A program made the translations under genes and the position numbers. The notes beneath the pieces are model-generated. The model had not been told where the DNA came from. It did no database searches and saw only the letters and a program-made list of their open reading frames with translations. A stretch of DNA of 64,000 nucleotides, taken from contig CM043950.1 in NCBI GenBank assembly GCA_014529385.2, positions 70,581,935 to 70,645,934 of the forward strand. Direction: 5' to 3'. Shown here piece after piece: positions 36,322 to 47,150 of the stretch; position 1 is the first letter of the stretch, and each line of letters opens with the position of its first letter. This DNA is from Adiantum capillus-veneris. Lineage: Eukaryota > Streptophyta > Polypodiopsida > Polypodiales > Pteridaceae.

Positions 36322-36340
36322 TGGTGCCCCCACGGAGGAT
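36322..36340 (+). other. Primer-binding site of the Tat-like gypsy element
   Basis: TGGTGCCCCCACGGAGGAT begins with TGG two bases inside the LTR edge and is GC-rich as expected for a tRNA 3' end complement. I could not assign the tRNA with certainty. Confidence 0.6.
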
Positions 36341-36390
36341 CTTTTCATGAAACTCTTCAGTTTACAAGATTGAAACCCCTAAACTATTGA

Positions 36391-36856
36391 ATGGATGAAT
36401 GGCTAGCAGGATTTGCTAATGGGACGATAGAAGAAGAAGAGCTCCAAGCACAACTAGACGAACTCCACATCTCCATCGAAGCTCGAGTGCCAGGCATAAC
36501 GGTAATCGATTTCCAGTGGGAGAGTCAACCAACACGCCAAACCCAGTGGATATACATAGGCCGAGTGCCAAGAAGAAGAAGGAGAAGGTCGAAACCATGT
36601 CCGCAACCTACAAACAACCCACAACAACAAAATGGAAGGAGCTCTGCACAATAGAGAATCAACACTATTCTACTTTGAGAATCTGGTAACTCAAGTCACC
36701 GAGGTAATTATCACAGTCAGTTTTCAAGTTGCACCTGATGCTGCAGCACAGATAACGGAAGCATTGGCTCACACTCTCACTAGAGAAACTAGGGATCTAC
36801 TGAGTTTGTTTCAGGAAAGAACACCACCCTCTCCCACAAGCTTGGACAGTGACTAA
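36391..36856 (+). pseudogene. Leader or amino-terminal gag reading frames (two overlapping)
   Basis: Two frames overlap at 36632-36654: 36391-36654 starts MDEWLAGFANGTIEEEELQA and carries a basic VPRRRRRRSK; 36632-36856 has VAPDAAAQITEALAHTLTRE, a helical stretch. They precede the gag core by 300 bp. They are probably the amino end of gag, split by an indel, or short leader ORFs. No domain is recognisable. Confidence 0.35.
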
Positions 36857-37175
36857 GCACCTCTAAGCTTCACATGAATCAGTACAACCTACCTCAAGAC
36901 AGATCACACATACCAACACGTGTACGCTCAATCAAGGTAATACTGGACTTGAAGGCTCACTACTAGCACGTCATTGACACCATGATGGGTGGGGAGCGGT
37001 TTTTTGAGGTTCTGGCATCAGATCAACCATTTGTCTTACCTTTGGTACAAGGCAATGTACCGTTTGAAGTTTTAATCTATGTCCTAGTATAAGAGGGTAT
37101 ACACGCCTCCTTGTAAAGAAGAAAAAAACTTTTGCAAGTTAAGCAGTGTGTCTTTCTAGCTCTCTCTCAGTAATC

Positions 37176-39935
37176 ATGGCAAGTGTAGCATTTCCAACAT
37201 TTAAAGGAAAGAAGAGGGAGGATTTGGTAACAGACTTCCTAGATGACTTTGAAGTAGCATGTGTAGTGAGAAACAAAGATACGGATGAATCCCGGGTTAG
37301 AATCTTTAAGCATCTCATGAAGCTAGAAGCTAGATCATGGTACAATGCACTTCCACAAGCAACCAAGGATGACTGGGAACCCTTAAAAACCACTTTTAAG
37401 AGGCGCTTTGGGGGAGGTACCACTTCAGAAAATTTGTGGGACAAGTTGAGAGAGTTGAAGCAGGAGGGTCTTTTAGAATATGCCACCTAATAGTCCAAAT
37501 TTGTGGATTTGTGGGAACGGTGGGTTGAGTCACTGGCAAGGGGGGAAGCTGCACCCGATTTCCTAAAAAAATATCGGTTCACGCATGGCTTATGGCCGCT
37601 TCTCAAGGAGAAGGTGAAACGTAGATTCCCAGCTACGTACGAGTTAGCCGTTGAAATTGCTCGTCTTAAGGACAAGAAGCTATGAAAGAAAGCCAAAGAA
37701 ACCGAGTCAACAGAAGCAGGAACATCGCGTCGACCAGCAACTACGACAACCACCATTCTACCACCACCACCGGCTCTTGGGGTAAGAGATGACCAACAAG
37801 ATATGTTGGCCCATATTACTGACCAATTGCAGAATTTGTATGTCCACTTAATACAGCAAGGGAGGAGTCAAGAAAGAGATCAAGACCCTGGAAGAGCACG
37901 ACGAAAAAACAGGGAGTATCATTGCTACAACTGCGGAGAAGACCGTCACGGTATGTAATACTGTCCCAAACCACGACAAAACTATAATAGAGGAGGTAGG
38001 AGGAACCAATTGTCACCCCTTAGAGAAAGAACACCCCCACCCCGAGCACCACCCCCACCAACACAAATTCTACGTCCACCCCAGACACCACTACAAGCAT
38101 CCATTACACCTCTTCCACCAGCCCCACCACCTGATCGCCCTGTAAACATCATAAGGCTAGAAGAGAAAGGAAAAGCCGTAGTAGTGGATCCACCCAGAGC
38201 AAAGGAGAGGGACAAGGGTAAGGAGAAGGTAACCTTTTTAGAACCACTTGAAGCCATGACTGTGAAAAGAGCTAGGAGGGAGAAAGCTACACAATCAGAT
38301 GATGAGAGAAGCATGAGAGGAGAAACTAGCAAGAGGCCATCCAGGTCACGACGGAAATTGGGCATCACTGACTTCCAGCTAGGGGAAAGTTCTAAGCCCT
38401 ATGATCTAACATTGGATGTGGCAGAGCAAGGACCGAAGATTACATGGCCACAGCTGCTACATCTTGTACCTAAAGTAAGGCGACAATGGTCTAAAATGGT
38501 AAGTACAAGACGCTCGAAAACAAAGGTAGCCGGAGCAATTTCGGGATGCAACATGCATGACATCCTTCCAATTGTCGATGTAAACATAAAAGGAAAGAGG
38601 GTTGGAAACACCTACATTGATGGAGGTGCACAAATCTGTGTAATGAGCGAAGCTATGATGCTTCGATTAGGGCTCGAGGTTGACGGGCCTTTTCCATGCA
38701 AGGCAAAGATGGCAAACAACGCAAAAGTAAAGTGTGTGGGTGTGGTAAGTGCCGTAAAAATAAAATCTTTCAACACTGAGGTAGAGGTAGATGTTTTTGT
38801 AATGCCTACTAAGGGGGAGGGCTATCCACTAATTTTGGGAAGGCCATGGTTGATGGCCATGAAGGCAAAACAGGACTGGGGTACTGGCCTTCTACGCATG
38901 ACCGGTAAGAAAGGGGAGACAATCTACTACGACATGAGGATTGGCAAGCAGAAGCAAATGAATCTGGAAGCATCGGCAGATGAAACCACTAGCGAATCTT
39001 CCAGTTCTGAGGAGGAGACCACATCCACCGACAAAAGTGACAGTTCCATTGATGTGATGGGTATCATTATGAAGGATCCACAAAGGGTAAGCACAACTGG
39101 TGATCCATCACCAAAAGGGCAACCCAATGAAGAGGAGAGCAAATCACCTGGCCTAGGAGGAAGTAGGTTGAAGGGTATGTTGTCTACGAAATTAACACTT
39201 GAGGAGAAAGATAGTTTTTTGCAAATGTTGATGGGATTTCCTAACCTGTTCATTGATAACTATGAAAGAATCACAGGCATTACAGTGGTGGAACATCATA
39301 TTAAGTTGAAGGAAGGGGTAAAACCAGTTGTGCAAAAGCTACGACGACTGGGGGTCATACAAGAAAAGGCACTCTTGGCCGAGGTAAGGAAACTGCTGGA
39401 GGCGGGATTCATCTATCCTGTAGAAAACTCAGAATGGGTGTCACCCGTAGTGGTGATGCCTAAAAAGAATGGTAAGTGGAGGGTCTGTGTTGACTACAAA
39501 CCACTAAATGCAGCTACAAAGAGAGACCACTTTCCTCTCCCTTTCTTGGATGAAATTCTGAATGAAGTAGCGGGTTTTGAATGCTATACCGTCTGTGATG
39601 GTTATTCTGGATACTTTCAAATACGCATAGCCTTGGAAGATCAGCTAAAAACCACTTTTATCATGCCATGGGGTTGTTTTGCATACAGGGTCATGCCATT
39701 TGGTCTCACAAATGCACCTGCCACATTCCAAAGATATGTCACATATGTTTTTCAACCGTTCTTTGGAACATGCATAAGAGTGTTCATTGATGATTTTTGT
39801 ATATATAGCTCCCGTATTTCACATTTAGAAAAGGTAACTGAAGGTTTGGCTTGGTTGCAGAGCCTAGGTGGGCAATTAAATGTGGATAAATGCCACATTG
39901 GGGAGAGTAAATTAATTCATTCTACTAGGCCATGA
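37176..39935 (+). pseudogene. Gypsy gag, protease and RT in one frame with internal stops
   Basis: The ATG at 37176 opens MASVAFPTFKGKKREDLV, and the frame runs to a stop at 39933-39935. Gag core: WYNALPQATKDDWEPLKTTF and FKRRFGGG. In-frame stops are at 37488 (TAA) and 37491 (TAG), 37683 (TGA) and 37956 (TAA, inside the zinc knuckle CYNCGEDRHGM..YC). Protease: YIDGGAQICVMS and LILGRPWLM. RT: GFIYPVENSEWVSPVVVMPK, KWRVCVDYKPLN, CDGYSGYFQIRI, FGLTNAPATFQR and VFIDDF (39780-39798), the YxDD active site. A plus-one frameshift near 39905-39921 moves the rest of RT to another frame. Confidence 0.92.
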
Positions 39936-40719
39936 AATTTCAGCAAAAGGTATCAACGCCGACCCAAGTAAGGTGTCCGCACTCATAGCCCTACCTTCAC
40001 CAATGACCGCACGTCAACTGGTCTCTTTTCTACAGAAGGTGAGGTACTTAAGTATATTCATACATCTACTATAACAACTTGTTCTACCACTGCAACAACT
40101 CACTCAAAGATCAACTTTCACTTGGGATGAGGAAAGTGAACATCACTAAAACAAGGTAAAGGAGGTCTTAGCCACTCTGCCAACTATCTCACCACCTAAG
40201 TGGGATGAAAAATTCTATGTCACCTCAAGTGTTGGTGATGACTCATTGGGGGCTGTGCTACTCCAAAAGGATACAATGATATCTTTCATGAGGCCAATCT
40301 ACTTCTCTAGTCGAATGATGACAGCAGGAGAGAAAGGTTTCACCCATGTGGAACACTTAGTCCTAGCTCTTAGATTTGCAACTACAAAGTTTAGGTCATA
40401 TTTGCTGCCTAAGCAATTTGTGATTCTAACCACGGATGAAATATTTCCCTATGTTGTACAACACATGGATGTGTCTGCTAGAATTACTAAATGGCTAGTT
40501 CGTCTGCAAGAGTTTGACTACACGCTACAGGTAGAAAGCACTATAAGGGCAAGTTTGGGGGGACTCATGACCTACCAAGTCTTTGAAGGGAAGGAGAAGA
40601 AATCTAAGGAAGGAGAAGTCCGATTACCTCCAGTACCACCGATGGTAGAAGGAGCATACTCTCTCTGTACTTTGATGGAGCCTACAAGCGAGCGTCCGAC
40701 AAAGCAGCTGCAGGCATAG
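39922..40719 (+). pseudogene. End of RT and first RNase H domain
   Basis: The shifted frame reads LLGHEISAKGINADPSKVSA and RQLVSFLQKVRYLSIF, the RT thumb/connection, with stops at 40072 and 40147 (both TAA). The RNase H follows: FYVTSSVGDDSLGAVLLQ, RPIYFSSRMMTAGEKGFTHV, EHLVLALRFATTKFRSYL and ILTTDE. This is the ordinary gypsy RNase H. Near 40655 a second frame change leads into the additional RNase H. Confidence 0.88.
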
Positions 40720-41060
40720 TGGTCTTTGATGACAAAGGGACAAAGGTATTTTCGTTGGGCCAATTGTTAGATTCACATTCTAACAATGAAGCTGAGTATG
40801 TAGCACTAACCAAGGGTCTACAATGGTACGTCTCGCAAGGTGTACAACGGCTTAATGTATTTGGGGATGCTCTACTTCTGGTAAGGCAAGTAAATGGAGC
40901 ATGGACATGCAAGAATCTTAGTTTAAGGACTCACTTAAGTGGTGTAAAAACCTTGTTGGGTAATTTTGAAGAAGTTCAAATACACCATATCCCAAGGGCT
41001 CAAAACCAAGAAGCAGATGCCCTAGCAAGTGAAAGACTACAGGAAGTGGTGGTTGGAGCA
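40660..41060 (+). pseudogene. Second RNase H (archaeal-like) domain
   Basis: In the frame continuing from about 40660 the sequence reads LYFDGAYKR (40668-40691), AAAGIVVFDDKGTKVFSLG, NNEAEYVALTKGLQW (40782-40826), LNVFGDALLLVRQVNG and QNQEADALASERL. These carry the Asp, Glu, Asp, Asp catalytic set of RNase HI. A second RNase H between the ordinary one and integrase is the mark of the Tat lineage, in which the extra domain resembles archaeal-type RNase H. It is intact, except that its beginning was joined by a frame change near 40655. Confidence 0.85.
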
Positions 41061-42428
41061 ATAAAACTAAAGCTCCCTCTATTTCAAGGAAGTGATGCCT
41101 TGCCTAACATCATGCATTTTTTGGAAACAGGGGAATGCCCATCACATTTAACAAAGGGACAGAAGCAATGGCTGACGCGGAAGGCCACAAGGTATCGACT
41201 CATCAATGACGGTTTGTACTGTAAGGTTAAGGACCAAATACTCAGGAAGGTCCCTCTCTCTCAGGAAATCACGGGAGTAATTGCTAGCTGTCACGACGGG
41301 GTTTGTGGTGGTCACTTTGCCCTAGACATAACAAGTAGGAAAATCTTGCAGGTAGGCTTCATATGGCCTAGCCTTAACCGTGATGTACACCACTGGTGCA
41401 AAACGTGTAAGTTGTGTCAAAAGGCCGGCACTAGGTCACTTATGCCTGAACCAGAGACACCGATTCTCTCATATGGCCCATTTGAAAAATGGGGTATCGA
41501 TGCCATTGGGCCATTACCTAGGGCCAACTCAGGAAAATTCTACATTATCATGGGGGTCGACTACATGACTAGATGGGCAGAGGCTACAGCCACCACTAGA
41601 ATCACATCGGTAGAGGTAGCTAAATTTATCTACGAGCACATATGCTGTAGGTTTGGCACACCTTTAGAGATCATCTCTGATAGAGGGCCAGGTTTTAGAG
41701 CAGACTTGGTAGGAGAATTAATGCAGAAACTGGGCATTACAAGGAGGCACTCTTCACCATATTACCCTCAATGTAATGGCCTAGTTGAAAAGGTAAATGG
41801 AATGGTTTCTAAAATTATTACCAAGCAGGTAAACAATCATCCTGGAGACTGGGATAAGTATCTACTACCAGCTTTATGGGCCTACAGAACTTCATTTCGT
41901 ACATCCTTGGGATTCACACCATATCATCTAGTATTTGGAAAGGAAGAAATCTTGCCCATTGAAGTGCAACTACAAAGTCTCAGAGTAATGGCAAGACAAC
42001 TTCAACAACCCAACATGCATTTGAGAGATCACATCATCAACTTGGAAAGACTGCAGCTGGACAGAGAAGAAGCAATAAATTATTATGCAGCACAAGCAGA
42101 GCATAGACGGCTTAGCTTTAACGAGCATCTCCGGAAAAAAGAATTGAAGAAAGGAATGTTGGTGCTCCGCTACGACAATCGCTTCGACACGCGCAAGGAT
42201 AAGAAACTCCTTCTCCGATGGGAAGGCCCTTTCATCATTAGGAAAAAGTATGCCAATGGAAGCTACCAGCTTATGGAGGCTGATGGAAAACTTCATAAAA
42301 CCAGGGTAAATGGTTGGCGACTTAAACCTTATTTCTTCGATTTGACCAGGCTCCATCTATTGAAATTCCAGATGAGGACACACCATCAGCCGCCACCTTC
42401 GACGATAATGATCAAACAGATGAGCTAG
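41061..42428 (+). CDS. Gypsy integrase, intact
   Basis: The frame is open from 40660 to the stop at 42426-42428. Zinc-binding part: SCHDGVCGGHFALDIT and HHWCKTCKLCQKAG, the HHCC pattern. Catalytic core: KWGIDAIGPLPR (first Asp near 41500), EIISDRGPGFRAD (second Asp near 41680) and GLVEKVNGMV (Glu near 41787), so the DDE triad is complete. The carboxy part has RWEGPFIIRKKYANGSYQL and ends near LKPYF. No chromodomain is seen, as expected for Tat. This is the best preserved enzyme of the element and could be functional if translated; being within the broken polyprotein it probably is not. Confidence 0.93.
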   Translation: MKLKLPLFQGSDALPNIMHFLETGECPSHLTKGQKQWLTRKATRYRLINDGLYCKVKDQILRKVPLSQEITGVIASCHDGVCGGHFALDITSRKILQVGFIWPSLNRDVHHWCKTCKLCQKAGTRSLMPEPETPILSYGPFEKWGIDAIGPLPRANSGKFYIIMGVDYMTRWAEATATTRITSVEVAKFIYEHICCRFGTPLEIISDRGPGFRADLVGELMQKLGITRRHSSPYYPQCNGLVEKVNGMVSKIITKQVNNHPGDWDKYLLPALWAYRTSFRTSLGFTPYHLVFGKEEILPIEVQLQSLRVMARQLQQPNMHLRDHIINLERLQLDREEAINYYAAQAEHRRLSFNEHLRKKELKKGMLVLRYDNRFDTRKDKKLLLRWEGPFIIRKKYANGSYQLMEADGKLHKTRVNGWRLKPYFFDLTRLHLLKFQMRTHHQPPPSTIMIKQMS

Positions 42429-42447
42429 AGACATGAATACCTCTAGC

Positions 42448-42460
42448 CAAAAGGGGAGGG
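42448..42460 (+). other. Polypurine tract of the Tat-like element
   Basis: AAAAGGGGAGGG lies three bases before the 3' LTR, which begins TGATGGGGGC. Confidence 0.85.
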
Positions 42461-42463
42461 CTA

Positions 42464-43758
42464 TGATGGGGGCTTTTCACAAGCCAAGCTCCCATATCCC
42501 TCTTCTCTCGTCCCCACCCCATGAAAACCCCTCTTAGGGAGGGAGTGATAAAAGGCATTGGAAAAAGTAAGAAACAAAAAAGTATGATTATGTAAATATA
42601 TGAAAAAGGTAAAATAGGCCACCTCATGCCTGCGGGGCAGCCCATCCCCACCTTGCCTCCTTTTTCTTCACTGTTGCCCCACCGTGTGTCCCTTTTCCTC
42701 TCCTCCACTCAAAAGGTCAACCCCCTCTCTCTTCCCCTTGTCCTTTCTCCTTTCTCTCTCCCCTCAAGCTACCCCACCTCTCACCAATAATGCATTCTAA
42801 CTCACAAATAATGCACCCTAACTCACATGCAACTTATCCTATCTTCCAAAATAGTATACCCCACCCCCCCCCTTTCTCTCTCCTATCATATCCCATGACC
42901 CAAATATCTCCCCCTCTCTCTAAAGGGCGCCATGTCTCTTGTCTTGTAGCTAAATAACCTCCCCCACACTCACACACACTCAGTTTCACTGAAAAAGGTG
43001 TCCACAGACCCATCCCCACCCGGTGGTTACCTGATTTTCCTTGTGTTCACACACACCTGCACACAGGTTCACCTCTGAACACACTCCCCTCTCTCCCCTC
43101 TTGTAATTACTGTATTCTCCATGTCACCTCTCACTTTTTTCATCAACCCATCTCTCTCTCTTAGACTGTTGTTCTGGCACATATACACACAGCTAGACAA
43201 GTGGGGCCCACAGTCACATGGTCTATGTCGATAATGATTTCTTTATTTCTAAATTCTAGAATTTCTCCCCCCCTCCTCCCCTATATAAAGAGGGGTCACC
43301 ATCACACTAAAGACACACACAACATCACCAAAGAGTACACTATGCACTGTGTGTGCCTAGTGCACACACACACACACACCCACACCATCACCATCACCGC
43401 AATCACCATGCTCGTCTTGAGCATGACCTCTACACCCTTGGGCTATGGAAAATGAAGGGCAGCTAAATGAAGGATGATGGCCATAACCCTCGTGCGAGTC
43501 TTCGCCATCAGCTCCCACCTATCCGCCATGTGCTCTACCACTCTCTCCCTTCTCTTTCCCCTACCCTATGCTCCCCATTTCATCGCCTTATTCTCTAAAT
43601 AAAGCTTGAGGTTTTGTGAGTATGTTTCTTGCAATGTTTTGCCCATGTGAGGTGTGCGGAATCGCCACCTAGTCTTGTGTTTGGAGTGAGCTTGTGTATG
43701 TGTGAAGGGTGTGCGGATTCGCCATCCTTCTGTGGTGCCTAAGTACTAAGCCGCTATA

Positions 43759-43804
<46 letters not shown>

Positions 43805-44011
43805 CTCATTCCCCTTCCTCTTCATCTTTACTCCCAAGCATCCATATCTCTTGGATGAAAACTTTGTTATGGTGGTGTGTTGTTTGCGTCCTAGCCGCTC
43901 AAGCTAGGTGGTGCCCCCTGTTTGCTTTACCATGACAGGCTCGAGGCGCGCCATTCGGTCCCCGGTGTTTTAGAGGCCGTCGGGGATTCGGGGTTCGCTT
44001 TGCTCCGGTCA
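42464..44011 (+). repeat. 3' LTR of the Tat-like gypsy element
   Basis: Length 1548 bp, collinear with the 5' LTR. It ends GCTCCGGTCA, against GCTCCCATCA in the 5' copy, so one terminus has mutated. A TATA box lies near 43280 and a 41-nt (CT)n tract at 43761-43801. Confidence 0.93.
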
Positions 44012-44015
44012 GTAC

Positions 44016-44529
44016 TAGAGCCCTAGAGGTGCCCAGTGTGGGCGCTTTTCCTTGAAAAGCAAAAAACCCAAGGGATGCAAAATAAGCACACACATCAAAA
44101 TGGAATCAATGTGAAAAGACTTTGGGGGGTCAAAGAAAAAGTAATCAGTCAGGCGATGATTTCATGAGAAATTCCTTTTATCGTAGCTTAACTACAAGGT
44201 CTTCTAGGTATAGCCTCTAGTCAGTCCTCGAACATGAAATACTTGGCTCTCGCGATTAAACAACTTAATTGACCAGAGAAAATTAAGAAGCTTATCCATG
44301 GTATTAATAATCGATCTCTAGTGCCTTTCGACCGTTAAATAAGAGACCCCAGACTTGTTTAATTTTTTACCTTTACATCTGTTTATGCATTTGATTATAT
44401 TGCAAATTAATGTTTATTGCTGACAAATGGTTTAAAATTCTGTTACCAATCACATTGTCTGCGTACAACTGCATATGCTTTTTAATTCTATATGAGAATG
44501 CAATTACTGTGCCAATGTTGTTTGATTTT
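44016..44529. other. Unassigned stretch, right flank of the gypsy insertion
   Basis: Pre-insertion sequence continuing 33990-34751. No frame with a recognisable domain. Near 44530 TTTGCAG could be a splice acceptor or chance. Confidence 0.4.
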
Positions 44530-44640
44530 GCAGTGACTAAAGAAGGCTAAGGACATTCATCTCAAATGCTCTTCCACATCGAAAAACGAGCTTCAACTCA
44601 ATAGCTTCCGAGGACGGAATCTACATCAGGAACGGGGGCA
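44530..44640 (+). mobile_element. 3' internal end and polypurine tract of a second gypsy element (family A)
   Basis: About 110 bp ending CATCAGGAACGGGGGCA (polypurine-rich) directly before TGTTAAC, the start of LTR A. A frame through it could be a pol carboxy end (LNSFRGRNLHQERG), but this is short. The rest of the element is absent. Confidence 0.6.
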
Positions 44641-44948
44641 TGTTAACCCTCACGGCTCACGGACACCATATCACCTACGATGGACGTTGTATTATTTACT
44701 TGGTAGAGTCAGGTACTGGGCTTGTCGGTCCAATAGGAAAAGGGTAAGAGTGATCGCCGATGAGAGGCACACTCTAACTAGAACAGTCAAGGGATTAGTT
44801 GGCTAAGCATGGGCGCCCAAGTGTGAATGGAGCGAGCTCATATAAAAGTCAACTAAACCTAAAATTCACTCATTCTCTCATTTGTGCAATTGAAGAGTGC
44901 TCTTGCTCCATCTCCATCTTCTTCTTCTTCATCTCCTTGTGTGTGTGT

Positions 44949-45020
<72 letters not shown>

Positions 45021-45264
45021 TCGAGCATTGCGGCGGCACGACGACGGCGAGGCGGTTGAGCGCGGCGTAGCGACGTCTCCCTCTTCTTCGTGGCAAGGAA
45101 TCCTCCACGAAGCAAGCGTAGAGCGGTGAGTGACACACCATCGTCATCTTTGAGCTTACTAGTTTCGGCTTGTTGTGTGCTTGGAGCCATTTGTGGCTTG
45201 CACGCGGTGTATCGGCAAGTTCCTTGCATTGAGAGTGTCTTCCCATTGCCAGTGTCCTGCCACA
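44641..45264 (+). mobile_element. 3' LTR of family A gypsy element
   Basis: This starts TGTTAACCCTCACGG next to a polypurine tract and follows the LTR at 24995. It has the same TATA box (about 44838), GT then GA microsatellite (44938-45017) and the phrase GGAGCCATTTGTGGCT. After 45210 the two copies differ. The end at 45264 (CCTGCCACA) is inferred from the terminal CA. Confidence 0.75.
44938..45017. repeat. (GT)n(GA)n microsatellite inside LTR A
   Basis: GT run then about 33 GA units (44952-45017), in the same place as in the LTR at 24995. Confidence 0.95.
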
Positions 45265-46723
45265 TCGTGAGATCTTTTTGTTTTGCTCTCCTTTTCTACC
45301 TAACTGGCAAGGTATCTCGTCAAACTTGCACTAGTTCGACGTGCTTGCAAAATTAGAGCACATACTCACGTAGATCTTGTTTAGGATTAGACGATATGCA
45401 AATATAAGTATCCAAAACTTTGATTGTACCTAACTAACTTTAAATTCTCCTTTTGACAAATGTACATTCCTCTTCCTCCCAGTATAACCTCCAGCAATTT
45501 GCATCAATATAGAATGGTACAAGTAGGTCTGTACGGTAGAGCCAATAAGAGAGAAACACAAGAAACAGCGAAATTATGGGTGAGGGGGGGAAGTATTAGT
45601 TATTTCTCTAGACCCAACTAGAGCTTGCAATTGCTATCTTCTTACCTTTCTATTTTCCATGTAACAAGGATGGCTTTCAATGGGATCTTTCCTTTTTGGT
45701 TGCAAATATAAGGAGGAAATTTTTGAAATTTTAAGATACAAATATACACTCCTTACAACTGAATATGCTCTCATCAAATATACTTTGAGCTAGTCTCAAT
45801 GATGTTCTCCTGAACCCACAAACACTACTTGTAGCCATCATGGCACTGTAGATGCTGTATGTAGGGAGCATGGGATGAAAACATGACTCTCTCTTTCTTT
45901 GTGTGCATACGTGTGTATATTTGCACGCGCACATGTGCACACTAATAAATGAAAAATGGTCAATTGATGGTATCCCTTTGCGTCCCTTCTTCAGTACTCA
46001 ACTGTGTTCGGGAAAAGTGTGCCTCACCTTAGCCTTGAGCCAGTTGCAAAATCAAAGTAGCTGGTTGAGGGGAGGGCAAGAAGGAGAAAATTCCGCTTAG
46101 AATGCATGGAAAATAGTGTAATTTTGCAAAAATACTGGGCAATATTGTAAAACTTCCGATTCACATTTGTCTTCGAGGGATTTTTGTATGTTTCTGAAAA
46201 TGATATTTCCCGAACACTGGTACTCAACCAACTGGGTCTATTCGGTATTCCATTATTTCATTAAGTTATAAGATTCCATATCCGTTAACAATCTCAAAAC
46301 TAAAAGCGCCTCTCGACCCCGTTCTCACGTAGCATTTTTCTCCCCAAAACAAGCTGCACCTGCTCCAACTCGGAGCTACGCCTGCTCCAACTGCTGGTCA
46401 TAGACACAACCCGCCATTGCTTTTCCTCCATCATCCTTCTCTCTCTGGTCCTTGCCTCCTCTTTGCAGCCCGTCCCACCTGTGCTCCATTCCATAGTTGA
46501 TATTCGCCTTGGGTCGCAAAAGAGAGATCTCGCCGATGGATAGACATGCACACTCGCCCGAGAGAGTGTCTACAGCCTCTGGCAAGGCATCACTCTTCAT
46601 GTTGGCTTGCAAGGGCATCCCCTTGCTTTCGCTTGCAAGTCTTGCCTGCTCCTTGCTTGTTCGCCATGAATCTGTAGCTCCCGCCTGCTTCCACGAGTAT
46701 GCGATGAAGGCAGCAAGCAATGC

Positions 46724-46726
<3 letters not shown>
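45265..46726. other. Unassigned stretch
   Basis: No gene, RNA or element edge recognised. The frame 46497-47228 (+) begins here, but its later half is Leu-Ser repeat from CT tracts and it shows no domain. Confidence 0.45.
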
Positions 46727-46762
<36 letters not shown>

Positions 46763-46865
46763 CACCCTACGCGTCGCCATCACCGACCTAATCTGCATCA
46801 AGACCTGTCGTCCTTGCATCCGTTGTTGCCCTTACCAGCACTGCCACAAAGGTAGCAAGCAATGC

Positions 46866-46911
<46 letters not shown>

Positions 46912-46920
46912 GCAGGGACT
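46709..46920. repeat. Direct duplication with two (CT)n tracts
   Basis: GCAAGCAATGCAGCTCTCTC occurs at about 46713 and 46855; each copy passes into a (CT)n tract (46727-46760 and 46869-46909). A third CT tract lies at 47111-47144. Confidence 0.85.
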
Positions 46921-47106
46921 TGCATCATCACTCCATCTCCCTGCCCTCCTGCTCGTCTATGCGGACACTGGCAGTATCGCCATCTCCCTGGAATAACACC
47001 GGAAGCAAATTTTTAAGCCACCAAACACCTCGCAATACCAACCAGACGACATCCGCCATAAGAGCCAAGCCAAAAAAATCACTTGGTACTTGGCGCAGAC
47101 AACATA

Positions 47107-47150
<44 letters not shown>

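Larger units (their letters stand above)
34752..44015 (+). mobile_element. Complete Ty3/gypsy (Tat-like) insertion with target duplication GTAC
   Basis: Two LTRs (34756-36319 and 42464-44011) flank a 6.1-kb internal region with primer site, gag, protease, RT, RNase H, a second RNase H, integrase and polypurine tract in gypsy order. The target duplication GTAC lies at 34752-34755 and 44012-44015, showing an undisturbed insertion. The dual RNase H arrangement is characteristic of the plant Tat lineage. The gag-pol has several stops and two frameshifts, so the copy cannot make its own proteins. The LTRs differ by about 35 substitutions plus indels, around 2 percent by eye. Confidence 0.92.

Noticed and set aside
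38010-38400. Opposite-strand frame over the gypsy gag (minus 37982-38368)
   Set aside because: It is the shadow of the Pro-rich gag-protease spacer, which has zinc-knuckle and protease context on the plus strand.
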